Positions 32,910 through 40,062 of a stretch of DNA of 45,871 nt are shown in pieces; within the stretch, counting starts at the first letter, position 1; each line of letters starts with the position of its first letter. Origin of the DNA: JBFLYO01 sp040756745. GTDB lineage: Bacteria > Bacteroidota > Ignavibacteria > UBA10030 > UBA6906. The notes beneath the pieces are model-generated. The model did not search any database. It was not told the origin of the DNA and was given only the letters and a program-made list of their open reading frames with translations. Where the stretch lies: positions 1 to 45,871 of the forward strand of contig JBFLYO010000031.1 of the NCBI GenBank assembly GCA_040756745.1, written 5' to 3'. The position numbers and the translations under genes were made by a program.

Positions 32910-33368
32910 TTGAACAAGCTGCCACCAGGTTCGATCCATCCTTTCGCCTACCTTTGTGTGCGGCTTATCGTCGGTTGTGTTTTTCTCTCAGAAGGCATCC
33001 AGAAGTTTCTGTTTGCAGACGCGCTCGGCGTGGGGCGTTTCGTCAAGATCGGCATCCCGGCGCCGGAGATCATGGCTCCATTCGTAGGCGTTGTCGAGAT
33101 CGTTTGCGGGGCGCTTGTGCTTCTCGGACTGTTCACGCGACTTGCCGCAATCCCCCTCATCATCGACATGCTTGTGGCGATTGCAACGACGAAGATTCCA
33201 TTACTGCTCGAGAAAGGATTCTGGGCCATGGCCCACGAGGCGCGCACCGACTGGTCGATGTTGCTGGGATCGGTGTTCTTGCTGCTCACCGGGGCGGGCG
33301 CGTGGTCGTTGGATGCATGGGCTGGACGCGATGTATCCTCACCCCCTCGCTCCCCCTCTCCTCATTGA
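32910..33368 (+). CDS. DoxX family membrane protein
   Basis: 152 residues with four membrane helices and the DoxX pattern RLIVGCVFLSEGIQKFLF near the start, ENxxG-like VGVVEIVCGALVLLGLFTRL, then FLLLTGAGAWSLDAW. DoxX proteins are small inner-membrane proteins linked to thiol or oxidative stress; their activity is not well defined. A strong AAGGAGGTGA (32899-32908) favours the TTG at 32910; an in-frame ATG at 32892 would put this ribosome site inside the gene. The last residues (SSPPRSPSPH) and stop are encoded by a hairpin repeat (33337-33390). Confidence 0.85.
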   Translation: MNKLPPGSIHPFAYLCVRLIVGCVFLSEGIQKFLFADALGVGRFVKIGIPAPEIMAPFVGVVEIVCGALVLLGLFTRLAAIPLIIDMLVAIATTKIPLLLEKGFWAMAHEARTDWSMLLGSVFLLLTGAGAWSLDAWAGRDVSSPPRSPSPH

Positions 33369-33390
33369 GGAGAGGGGGATGGGGGTGAGG
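33337..33390. repeat. 54-bp C/G hairpin repeat, copy 1
   Basis: CCTCACCCCC and CCCCCTCTCCTC pair with GAGGAGAGGGGG and GGGGGTGAGG around a tiny loop, a near-perfect hairpin. It covers the end of the DoxX gene and can terminate its transcript. A decayed copy lies at 36245-36308. Confidence 0.85.
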
Positions 33391-33394
33391 TCCG

Positions 33395-33478
33395 CTTGAC
33401 ATTCTCCAAAATTCCTGCCATACTCTGCCGAATCACCTCCACTTGCGGTCATGACCGGCTGTTCCCGGGGTGGATCCC
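33395..33478 (+). promoter_or_regulatory. Promoter and leader element, copy 1
   Basis: TTGACA (33396-33401) and CATACT (33419-33424) are 17 bases apart and would start a transcript near 33431, giving a 146-base leader for the 4-TM gene at 33577. The 84-base segment aligns without gaps to 36025-36108 (57 of 84 identical by hand count), in conserved blocks such as TTGACATTCTC and ACCGGCTGTTC. Confidence 0.55.
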
Positions 33479-33576
33479 AGCTACCTCCCGGGCCGGACAG
33501 GATCGCGAAGCGATTCTCCTTTCACCTGTTCCGCTCTCGGTTTCTAATCCTTCCAACAGTATGCACGGAGGCAGCC

Positions 33577-33972
33577 ATGACATTCCGAACGCTTCTCATC
33601 ATCAAAGCCATTGTGTGCCTTGTCTTTGGCGTATTTCTTCTCGCGGCACCGGCAGTGCTGATTGGCCTGTTGGGTGCCGCACTCAACGACGGCGGCACGT
33701 TTACTGCCCGTGAATACGGCGCAGCGATGATCGGCACGCTCTTGCTCACATGGTTCGCAAAGGACGTGAAGGCAGCCGATGCCCGTGGTGCGATCCTGCT
33801 TGACCTTCTGGTCTATGATGGCATCGGGGTAGTTATCACGCTCCTTGTGGTGCTCTCCGGTGTGTTGAACGCGCTTGGCTGGGGAATCGTGGTGGTCTAC
33901 CTCTTCTTCACGCTGGGATCGTGGTATATCCTTGCGAAAGAGAAGCCGTTCAAGAAGGTGAGTGCGGCGTAA
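33577..33972 (+). CDS. Small four-helix membrane protein
   Basis: 131 residues with four hydrophobic helices: LLIIKAIVCLVFGVFLLAAP, a weaker one around YGAAMIGTLLLTWFA, LVYDGIGVVITLLVVLSGVL and WGIVVVYLFFTLGSWYIL. The loop AREYGAAMIG and a terminal KEKPFKK are charged. It resembles a common class of small integral membrane proteins of unknown function, and no better name is supported. ATG 33577 has GGAGG 6 bases upstream. A sigma70-like promoter and long leader precede it. Confidence 0.72.
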   Translation: MTFRTLLIIKAIVCLVFGVFLLAAPAVLIGLLGAALNDGGTFTAREYGAAMIGTLLLTWFAKDVKAADARGAILLDLLVYDGIGVVITLLVVLSGVLNALGWGIVVVYLFFTLGSWYILAKEKPFKKVSAA

Positions 33973-34025
33973 CGACACACAGAGGTTGATGTCAGTGGAG
34001 GCGGTGAGGAACGAGAGCGGTTCGG

Positions 34026-34110
34026 AATTAATGGTTCGTCATCAATCGGATCGGTCTTAACAGTCAATAGTTGAGTGTTAATATCGTATCCGATTAATTG
34101 GGAACCACTG
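34026..34110. repeat. 85-bp palindromic element, copy 1
   Basis: The arms pair across the centre through TTAACAGTCAA / TTGAGTGTTAA and ATCGGAT / ATCCGAT, with GGTT / AACC further out. It shares about 85% of its bases with 36321-36409 and is likewise preceded by TTCGG. It ends inside the 5' part of the following ORF fragment. The size and symmetry suggest a MITE or other hairpin element. Confidence 0.72.
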
Positions 34111-34655
34111 ACTTTCCCACTCGAGACAAGGAAGCGAAGCGGCTTGAGGTTATTCTGAACAAGATCATCGGACTCCTTCCCGATCTGCAGCAGTTTTACG
34201 GTGTGAGGGGAGGACGGCCGGGACTGATCGAGCAGGACGAAGGGGGACTTTTTGGCGAGCGAAGGGAGGGGATGCCGACACGCGAGGAAGAGGCCGCGGA
34301 ACCTCCATCAACCGAAAAGTCAGTGATCGAACAGGCACTCGATCAAGCCGAGCGTGGAGACAGAGCGCTTGAGCCGGGGGACGAAATTGCCGCCGTCAGG
34401 CGGATACGGATGTCAAAATCCGGTCCTGCGCTCAGGCACGCACATGCTCCGGGGCGTTCGGACATCAGATGGATGGAAGGGGACACCGTGATGATCAACA
34501 CGGCCCACCCCACGTATCTCAAGGCGTCGGAGAAGAAGGTACTGGAGTACCACAACCTTGTTGCGGCCGCCATGGCGATGCTGCGCGAGGTACCAACCGC
34601 CGGTGAGAAGATCGAGCTTCTGGAGCGATTCATGGCGGAATGGGGAAAGCTATAG
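34098..34655 (+). pseudogene. ORF fragment, probable C-terminus of a larger ATPase-type protein
   Basis: Up to 185 residues, starting only at a TTG inside the palindromic element, with no ribosome site. The C-terminal half (RWMEGDTVMINTAHPTYLKA ... LEYHNLVAAAMAMLRE) resembles the tail of HSP90/MutL-type (HATPase_c_3) ATP-binding proteins, in which an 'INTxHP' strand and 'EYH' helix recur. The residues before it are charged and low in complexity. The GHKL ATP-binding domain that should precede is absent, so the gene is probably 5'-truncated by the element. The fragment ends at TAG 34653-34655. The family assignment is tentative. Confidence 0.45.
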
Positions 34656-34748
34656 GAAAAGACCAATTGACGACGGACGATTCTTACCCCGCTATTGGTT
34701 CGCACGCAATCTCTTGAGTACATCGGATCGCTCGCGGTCCCCCCCCCA

Positions 34749-34797
34749 TTGACTTTACTCAATATATTGAGTATTTTTACTCAGCATATTGAGTAAA
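34749..34797 (+). promoter_or_regulatory. Promoter with two palindromic operators before the second AAA/DUF4143 gene
   Basis: TTGACT (34749-34754) and TATTTT (34772-34777) are 17 bases apart. A perfect 18-bp palindrome, TACTCAATATATTGAGTA (34756-34773), fills the spacer. A second palindrome, with arms TTTACTCA and TGAGTAAA (34776-34783 and 34790-34797), covers the -10 edge and start point. Two bound dimers would cover the whole promoter. Confidence 0.75.
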
Positions 34798-34815
34798 CTG
34801 TCTTTGGAGGCGGTC

Positions 34816-36006
34816 ATGTACAAGAGGCGGCAGTTCGGGCTCCTGAAGAAACGTCTGGAGGAGCGTCGGAGATTCATTCAGGTGCTGTCGGGGCCGCGGC
34901 AGTGCGGCAAGACCACGCTTGCGCGCCAGGTGGCGGGGGCGCTCAGGTATCCCGTCCGTAGTATCTCCGCAGACGATCCCGCATCCCTGGGCGGGGCCTG
35001 GTTATTGCAACAATGGGACATTGCGCGGATCCGCGGCCGCGAAGGCGGCCGCCGCGGCGCGTTGCTGGTCATTGACGAGGTGCAGAAGGTTGAGAACTGG
35101 GCCGAGACGGTAAAACGCCTGTGGGATGAAGACACGGCTTTCCGAATGCCGCTGCGCGTGCTGGTGTTGGGTTCGGCGGCTCTGCTTGTCCAGAAGGGGT
35201 TGACGGAAAGTCTGGCGGGACGGTTCGAGCTCGTGCGGCTTTCACACTGGTCGTTTGACGAGATGCGTGAAGCGTTCGACTGGCCGATCGACCGGTACAT
35301 CTATTACGGCGGCTACCCGGGGGCCGCCGGTCTCGTGAAAGACCAGGAGCGATGGCGGTCCTATATCCGCGATGCGATGATAGAAACGACAGTATCGCGC
35401 GACATACTGCACCTGACCCGCGTCGACAAGCCCGCGCTGCTTCGCCGGCTCTTTCAGCTGGGTTGTGCGTACTCCGGAAGAAATCTCTCCTACCAGAAGA
35501 TGCTCAGTCAGCTGCAGGGTGCCGGGAACACCACGACGCTGGCTCATTACCTTGAACTGCTCGAAGCCGCGGGGCTCCTGGCCGGACTGCAGAAGTACGC
35601 GGGGCAGCAGGCTCGCCAGAGGGGGTCGAGTCCAAAGCTGGTAGCATTGAATACCGCCCTCTTGTCAGCCCAGTTGCCGCAACGCTTTGAGGAGATGAAG
35701 TCGGACCGTAGTGCATGGGGGCAACTGGTGGAATCGGCTGTTGGAGCGCATATTGTCAACGGCGCCGCGCTGGCGGGGTTGAGGGTGTTTTACTGGCGCG
35801 AGCGGGGGGAGGAAGTGGACTTTGTGGTGCAGCGAGGGAAAGCCCTGACGGCGATCGAAGTGAAGAGCGGCGCCGTGAGGGAAGCTCTCCCCGGGATGGA
35901 GGCTTTCGTGCGCGCCTTCAAGCCTGTACGCACGCTCGTCATTGGACCGGACGGGATTCCAGTGGAGGAGTTTCTCTCGACGCCGCTGGAGAAATGGGTG
36001 GCGTAG
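34816..36006 (+). CDS. AAA ATPase with DUF4143 domain (second copy)
   Basis: 396 residues. Walker A is GPRQCGKTT (residues 26-34) and Walker B is ALLVIDEVQ (about 83-91). The middle region carries LVLGSAALLVQKGLTESLAG (sensor-like) and the C-terminal DUF4143 ends in the nuclease-like YWRERGEEVDFVVQRGKALT ... AIEVKSG pattern, a plausible D-x(n)-E-x-K site. ATG 34816 has GGAGG 5 bases upstream; an in-frame TTG at 34789 lies inside the operator. It is only distantly similar to the protein at 1026-2348. It is flanked by the palindromic elements at 34026 and 36321, together with the ORF fragment, so the segment may have moved as a unit. Confidence 0.9.
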   Translation: MYKRRQFGLLKKRLEERRRFIQVLSGPRQCGKTTLARQVAGALRYPVRSISADDPASLGGAWLLQQWDIARIRGREGGRRGALLVIDEVQKVENWAETVKRLWDEDTAFRMPLRVLVLGSAALLVQKGLTESLAGRFELVRLSHWSFDEMREAFDWPIDRYIYYGGYPGAAGLVKDQERWRSYIRDAMIETTVSRDILHLTRVDKPALLRRLFQLGCAYSGRNLSYQKMLSQLQGAGNTTTLAHYLELLEAAGLLAGLQKYAGQQARQRGSSPKLVALNTALLSAQLPQRFEEMKSDRSAWGQLVESAVGAHIVNGAALAGLRVFYWRERGEEVDFVVQRGKALTAIEVKSGAVREALPGMEAFVRAFKPVRTLVIGPDGIPVEEFLSTPLEKWVA

Positions 36007-36024
36007 CCATTGGCCTCACCGCGC

Positions 36025-36108
36025 CTTGACATTCTCGCGATTTCGTGCGATCATTGCGTTTGACACTTCCACTTCCAGTGCTTACCGGCTGTTCTCGAGC
36101 TGAATCCC
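36025..36108 (+). repeat. Promoter/leader-like element, copy 2 (no gene downstream)
   Basis: Aligns gap-free with 33395-33478. TTGACA is at 36026-36031, but the -10 position has drifted to GATCAT, and no open gene follows. It is probably a relic of a duplicated promoter region. Confidence 0.5.
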
Positions 36109-36244
36109 GGCCAATTCAGCCCGTGTCGGAGAAGACTGTGAAGTTATGCCTATCGATTGTCGGTTGTTCTGTTCTTGAGTTCTGATTTCTCCCCTTGTTG
36201 CAACGAATGCCAGCTCAATGGATGAGTTCGGACGTGCAGAATAA

Positions 36245-36308
36245 CCTCACCCCCCTGATCCCCCTCTCCTCACTGAGGAGAGGCGGAAGTAATGCAGGGC
36301 GAGGTGAG
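36245..36308. repeat. C/G hairpin repeat, copy 2 (decayed)
   Basis: CCTCACCCCCCTGATCCCCC, then TCTCCTC-ACT-GAGGAGAGG and a diverged right arm ending GAGGTGAG. Same family as 33337-33390. Confidence 0.75.
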
Positions 36309-36320
36309 CAAAGGCTTCGG

Positions 36321-36409
36321 AATTAATGGCTCGTGATTAATCGGATGGGTTCTTAACAGTCAACCGTTGACTGTTAATATCCTATCCGATTAATGACGAA
36401 CCATTAATT
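36321..36409. repeat. 89-bp near-perfect palindrome, copy 2
   Basis: The two 44-base arms differ at about six or seven positions and meet at CAGTCAAC-C-GTTGACTG, so the element can fold into one long hairpin. It is the better preserved relative of 34026-34110. The remaining gap 36410-36724 has no clear gene; a short in-frame stretch at 36539-36628 may be a gene remnant. Confidence 0.85.
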
Positions 36410-36724
36410 GGGAATTTGCTTTCGTGCAACAGAGCACACTTGAGTCTATTGAGACCGGGGACACCCCGACTGCTAAGCCACATCAAAGACTCCGAAAGCA
36501 GATACAGCGCCATTGATTCAAAGTTGAGGTAAAGCGGATTAGGATGCAGCGAAACCGACGCGGACGGGCTTGATTCTCACCTGGACTCGTACGACGATCT
36601 GTTTTTAAGGAGGATCAACAAATTCTAAGCATGCTTTGATTTCTGACAAATGGTATTCCTGACAGGAGCAATTGACAAGTAGCTCGTACGATTAGTCAAA
36701 TGGACAAACCACCTGGTGGAATCA

Positions 36725-37057
36725 ATGGCGGAGGATATTAAGGATATCATCGAAGCATTGATCAAGTTCCGCGATGAGAGGGATTGGAAGCAATTTCATG
36801 ATGCGAAGGACCTCGCGCTAGCACTTTCGATAGAGGCATCAGAACTCAATGAACTATTTTTGTGGAAGTTGTCCGAGAACGTTGACGTCGCAAAACTCAA
36901 ACACGAGCTTGCCGATGTGTTCACTTTCGCCTTCCTCTTGGCCGAGAAGTACGGGCTAAATGTGAAACAGATTGTAATGGACAAAATTGCATTGAACGCG
37001 GATCGATATCCCATTTCGAAATCAAAAGGGAACGCAAACAAGTACAATGATTTATGA
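36725..37057 (+). CDS. MazG-like nucleotide pyrophosphohydrolase
   Basis: 110 residues of the all-alpha NTP pyrophosphohydrolase (MazG/dCTPase, RS21-C6-like) type. The metal-binding helices carry E37-x-x-E40 in IEASELNEL and E61-x-x-D64 in HELADVFTFA. WKQFHDAKDLALAL is the family's first helix. Such enzymes hydrolyse (d)NTPs to NMP and pyrophosphate in the cytoplasm and can deplete or clean the nucleotide pool. ATG 36725 was chosen over a GTG at 36716 because GGTGGA lies just before it. Its stop overlaps the helicase start (ATGA, 37054-37057), so the two are translationally coupled. Base composition is visibly AT-richer than in the genes before 36 kb. Confidence 0.88.
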   Translation: MAEDIKDIIEALIKFRDERDWKQFHDAKDLALALSIEASELNELFLWKLSENVDVAKLKHELADVFTFAFLLAEKYGLNVKQIVMDKIALNADRYPISKSKGNANKYNDL

Positions 37058-38919
37058 GACTATACAGCGGGACGTCAAAACAATTCATTGAGGATACCGT
37101 CCAAAACAGGATTGCGGATCGACTTAGATCGTCCTTTGAACTGTATTATCGCTATGAACCAGGCCCGCAGGAGGTCGTTTCCTGGAGAAATTCACTCCGG
37201 GCAATGTGCTTGGTCATCGAGCACGCGCGTCTTCTTGACAATGGAATAATTCTTGAATACCAACTGCCATTGACATCCCGTCGGCTCGATTGCCTGATAT
37301 GTGGAAAAGACGCCCAGAGAGAAGATAACGCTGCAATCATAGAGCTGAAGCAATGGGACAAATGTGAGGTCTCAGATTCAGAAGGGAGTGTTATGACGTG
37401 GGTTGGCGGTGCGCAAAGGGAAGTGCTGCACCCGTCTGTTCAGGTAGGGCAATATGCATTGTACCTACAGGATTATCATGCCGCATTCTATGATCAGAAC
37501 CCGATCAAGCTTGCTGCATGCAGTTATTTGCATAACTATCGTAGGGATCATCACGATCCGATATTTGAGCCGGAACTCACTCAAACGCTCACCGATTACC
37601 CGATTTTCACATCCCAAGACGTGTCGCAATTACAGGAATTTCTCTCGATGAGGTTGAGTGGTGGCAAAGGTCAACAAGTATTGCACCGTGTGGAGGAGTC
37701 CACGGTCCGACCGAGCAAGAAATTGATGGATCACGTGGCACAAATGATCAGGGGACGCAAAGAGTATGTTCTCCTTGACGAACAGATGATAGTCTATCAA
37801 CGCGTTCTTGCTGCGACGCATGGCTCCCACGCCCGCACGAAGACGGTGATCCTTGTGAGAGGTGGTCCTGGAACTGGGAAATCCGTCATCGCAATCAATC
37901 TCATGGCCGATTTGCTCATGAGAGACCTGGAGGTCCACTATGCAACCGGTTCACGGGCCTTCACAAGTACCCTCCGCGATATTATCGGCGTTCGAGGCAG
38001 CGCCCAGTTCAAATACTTTAACAGCTATGTAGACGCGAAGCCAAACACCATTGACGTTCTAATCGCAGATGAAGCGCACAGGATCCGAACAAGCAGCAGC
38101 ACCAGGTTCACCCCACGGGCCAACAAATCAACGAAATCCCAAATCGAAGAGTTGATAGACGCAGCAAAGGCTTCGGTGTTCTTCATCGACGATCGGCAAA
38201 TCGTCCGACCAGGGGAGGTCGGCTCGTCAAATTTGATTCTTGCCGCCGCGAAAAAACGAAGGTGCTCTATCTTTGAGTACAAGCTTGAGGCACAATTCCG
38301 ATGCAGTGGTTCGGACGCCTTCGTAAACTGGGTAAACAATACGCTGGGGATAGAACGAACTGCGAATATTCTGTGGACAGGCGAGGAGAAATTCGAGTTC
38401 AAGATTTTCGATGGCCCTTCATCATTGGAGAAGGCAATACGAGGGCATGCAAAATCTGGTTCCTCGGCGAGACTCGTGGCTGGGTTCTGCTGGTCTTGGT
38501 CAGACCCACGGCGAGACGGTACCCTGGTAGACGATGTGGCGATAGGGAGCTGGAAGCATCCTTGGAACGCGAAGCCAGAAGCGACCCATCTTGCAAAAGG
38601 AATTCCGAAGGCTGTGCTTTGGGCTCATGACCCTGCCGGGATCGAGCAAGTAGGGTGTGTATATACTGCTCAGGGGTTTGAATTCGACTATGTGGGGGTG
38701 ATTATTGGGCGCGATTTGCGTTTTGATTTCCGAAAGAAAGTCTGGCGCGGGTATCCCGAGGAATCACACGATTCTGTCGTCAAGCGAAGCGGAGATCGAT
38801 TCACAGACCTTGTCAAGAACACCTACCGGGTTCTCTTGAGCCGTGGCTTGAAGGGGTGCTATGTAACCTTCCTCGACAAAGACACGGAGAAATTCTTCAG
38901 GAGTAGGATGGAAAAGTGA
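37054..38919 (+). CDS. DUF2075 helicase with N-terminal PD-(D/E)XK nuclease-like domain
   Basis: 621 residues. The N-terminal region shows a restriction-nuclease pattern: D79 in SRRLDCLICG, E97-x-K99 in AAIIELKQW, and Q130 in HPSVQVGQYALYL. The DUF2075 (Schlafen-type superfamily 1) helicase follows, with Walker A VRGGPGTGKS (about 268-277), Walker B IADEAHRI (DEAH 339-342), FIDDRQ (motif III-like), YKLEAQFRCSGSD (motif IV), VYTAQGFEFDYVGVIIGRDL (motif V) and NTYRVLLSRGLKGCYV (motif VI). All helicase motifs are intact. Linked to MazG by ATGA. The likely role is DNA or RNA processing in phage defence. Confidence 0.88.
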   Translation: MRLYSGTSKQFIEDTVQNRIADRLRSSFELYYRYEPGPQEVVSWRNSLRAMCLVIEHARLLDNGIILEYQLPLTSRRLDCLICGKDAQREDNAAIIELKQWDKCEVSDSEGSVMTWVGGAQREVLHPSVQVGQYALYLQDYHAAFYDQNPIKLAACSYLHNYRRDHHDPIFEPELTQTLTDYPIFTSQDVSQLQEFLSMRLSGGKGQQVLHRVEESTVRPSKKLMDHVAQMIRGRKEYVLLDEQMIVYQRVLAATHGSHARTKTVILVRGGPGTGKSVIAINLMADLLMRDLEVHYATGSRAFTSTLRDIIGVRGSAQFKYFNSYVDAKPNTIDVLIADEAHRIRTSSSTRFTPRANKSTKSQIEELIDAAKASVFFIDDRQIVRPGEVGSSNLILAAAKKRRCSIFEYKLEAQFRCSGSDAFVNWVNNTLGIERTANILWTGEEKFEFKIFDGPSSLEKAIRGHAKSGSSARLVAGFCWSWSDPRRDGTLVDDVAIGSWKHPWNAKPEATHLAKGIPKAVLWAHDPAGIEQVGCVYTAQGFEFDYVGVIIGRDLRFDFRKKVWRGYPEESHDSVVKRSGDRFTDLVKNTYRVLLSRGLKGCYVTFLDKDTEKFFRSRMEK

Positions 38920-38990
38920 TGGCTCTGCATCTCGAAGCAGACAGCAGGCCTATTCGACTCTATGCATCATTCTAGCGTCCGAAGTGAGTC

Positions 38991-39911
38991 ATGAAGTTGT
39001 ATGTGGGAGTCACCGATAATCGATGGTTCACCTATAATGCCGAACGCCGGCCGGACGAGGTAAATTTCTGGCGGCCGGGTGGTCGATCCGGCTTCGCGGC
39101 TCTCGAACAGGGTGCCCCCTTCCTGTTCAAGTTGCATTCTCCGGAGAACTTTATTGCGGGCGGTGGGTTCTTTTATGAGTTTTCAAAACTTCCCATCTCC
39201 CTAGCGTGGCGAGTCTTCGGAGAAAAGAATGGGTGTCCGGATCTTCCAGCGCTCCGCAAGGCCATCATCAAGTACAAAGAGAATGCTCCGCCCCCAGGAA
39301 CCGACCCGATCATTGGATGCATAGTTCTGGCGATTCCATTCTTCTTCCCGCGTGAACTATGGATTCCGCCCCCCCTCAATTTCAAACCGAACACCGTCCA
39401 AGGCAAAACATATGAAACTTCCTCAGGTACCGGGAAGAGAATATGGAACGAAGTCCTTGCTCGACTCGGGACTCAACCAGGATACCTTGAGTTGGAGCCG
39501 GAGATTCGAAAGAAAGGACCGCTCTACGTTGTTGAGGGAAGAATCGGACAGAGCGGCTTCCGAACGAGTCTGATAGAGGCGTATCACCGTCGATGTGCAA
39601 TCTCTCAGGAACGGACGATGCCCGCCCTTGAGGCATCCCATATCAAACCCTACAATCAATCAGGCCCTAACAAAGTGAGCAACGGCCTCCTGCTGCGCGC
39701 CGATCTGCACCAGATTTTCGACGAAGGGTACATCACAATCACAACGGATTTTCGCATCGAGGTGAGCAAGCGGATTAAGCAGGAGTATGAGAACGGAAGG
39801 GAATACTACCGGTTTAACGGTTTGCTGCTTCCGAACCTGCCGGATAGCCCCCACGAGCGGCCGGATCGCAGCTTCATACAGTGGCACAATGAGAATTTGT
39901 TTAGAGGGTAG
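38991..39911 (+). CDS. HNH endonuclease with N-terminal PUA/EVE-like domain
   Basis: 306 residues. The C-terminal HNH domain reads CAISQ, ASHIKPYNQSGPNKVSNGLL and RADLHQIFDEGYI (residues about 203-250), the arrangement of the COG3440-type predicted restriction endonucleases. The N-terminal 130 residues (YVGVTDNRWFTYNA, EVNFWRPGG, FLFKLHSP, GGGFF) look like the PUA/EVE-type domain that in related enzymes reads modified bases. It would then be a type IV-like enzyme cutting modified phage DNA; this is inferred. No methylase lies nearby, consistent with that reading. It follows the helicase gene by 71 bases on the same strand and shares the AT-richer composition. ATG 38991 has only a weak ribosome site. 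Confidence 0.85.
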   Translation: MKLYVGVTDNRWFTYNAERRPDEVNFWRPGGRSGFAALEQGAPFLFKLHSPENFIAGGGFFYEFSKLPISLAWRVFGEKNGCPDLPALRKAIIKYKENAPPPGTDPIIGCIVLAIPFFFPRELWIPPPLNFKPNTVQGKTYETSSGTGKRIWNEVLARLGTQPGYLELEPEIRKKGPLYVVEGRIGQSGFRTSLIEAYHRRCAISQERTMPALEASHIKPYNQSGPNKVSNGLLLRADLHQIFDEGYITITTDFRIEVSKRIKQEYENGREYYRFNGLLLPNLPDSPHERPDRSFIQWHNENLFRG

Positions 39912-40062
39912 TCGATCCAGCGAGTGCCACCACTCAATGCGACTCTCGGTATGCGGATCGGAGACGGGGGAAAACGTTAAGTATCATTCGATTGGTCAGG
40001 CGAGATGTCCAACGAAGGGATCACCACCCCTGCTCTACAATTCGATTAGTGGAGGTAGGGTC

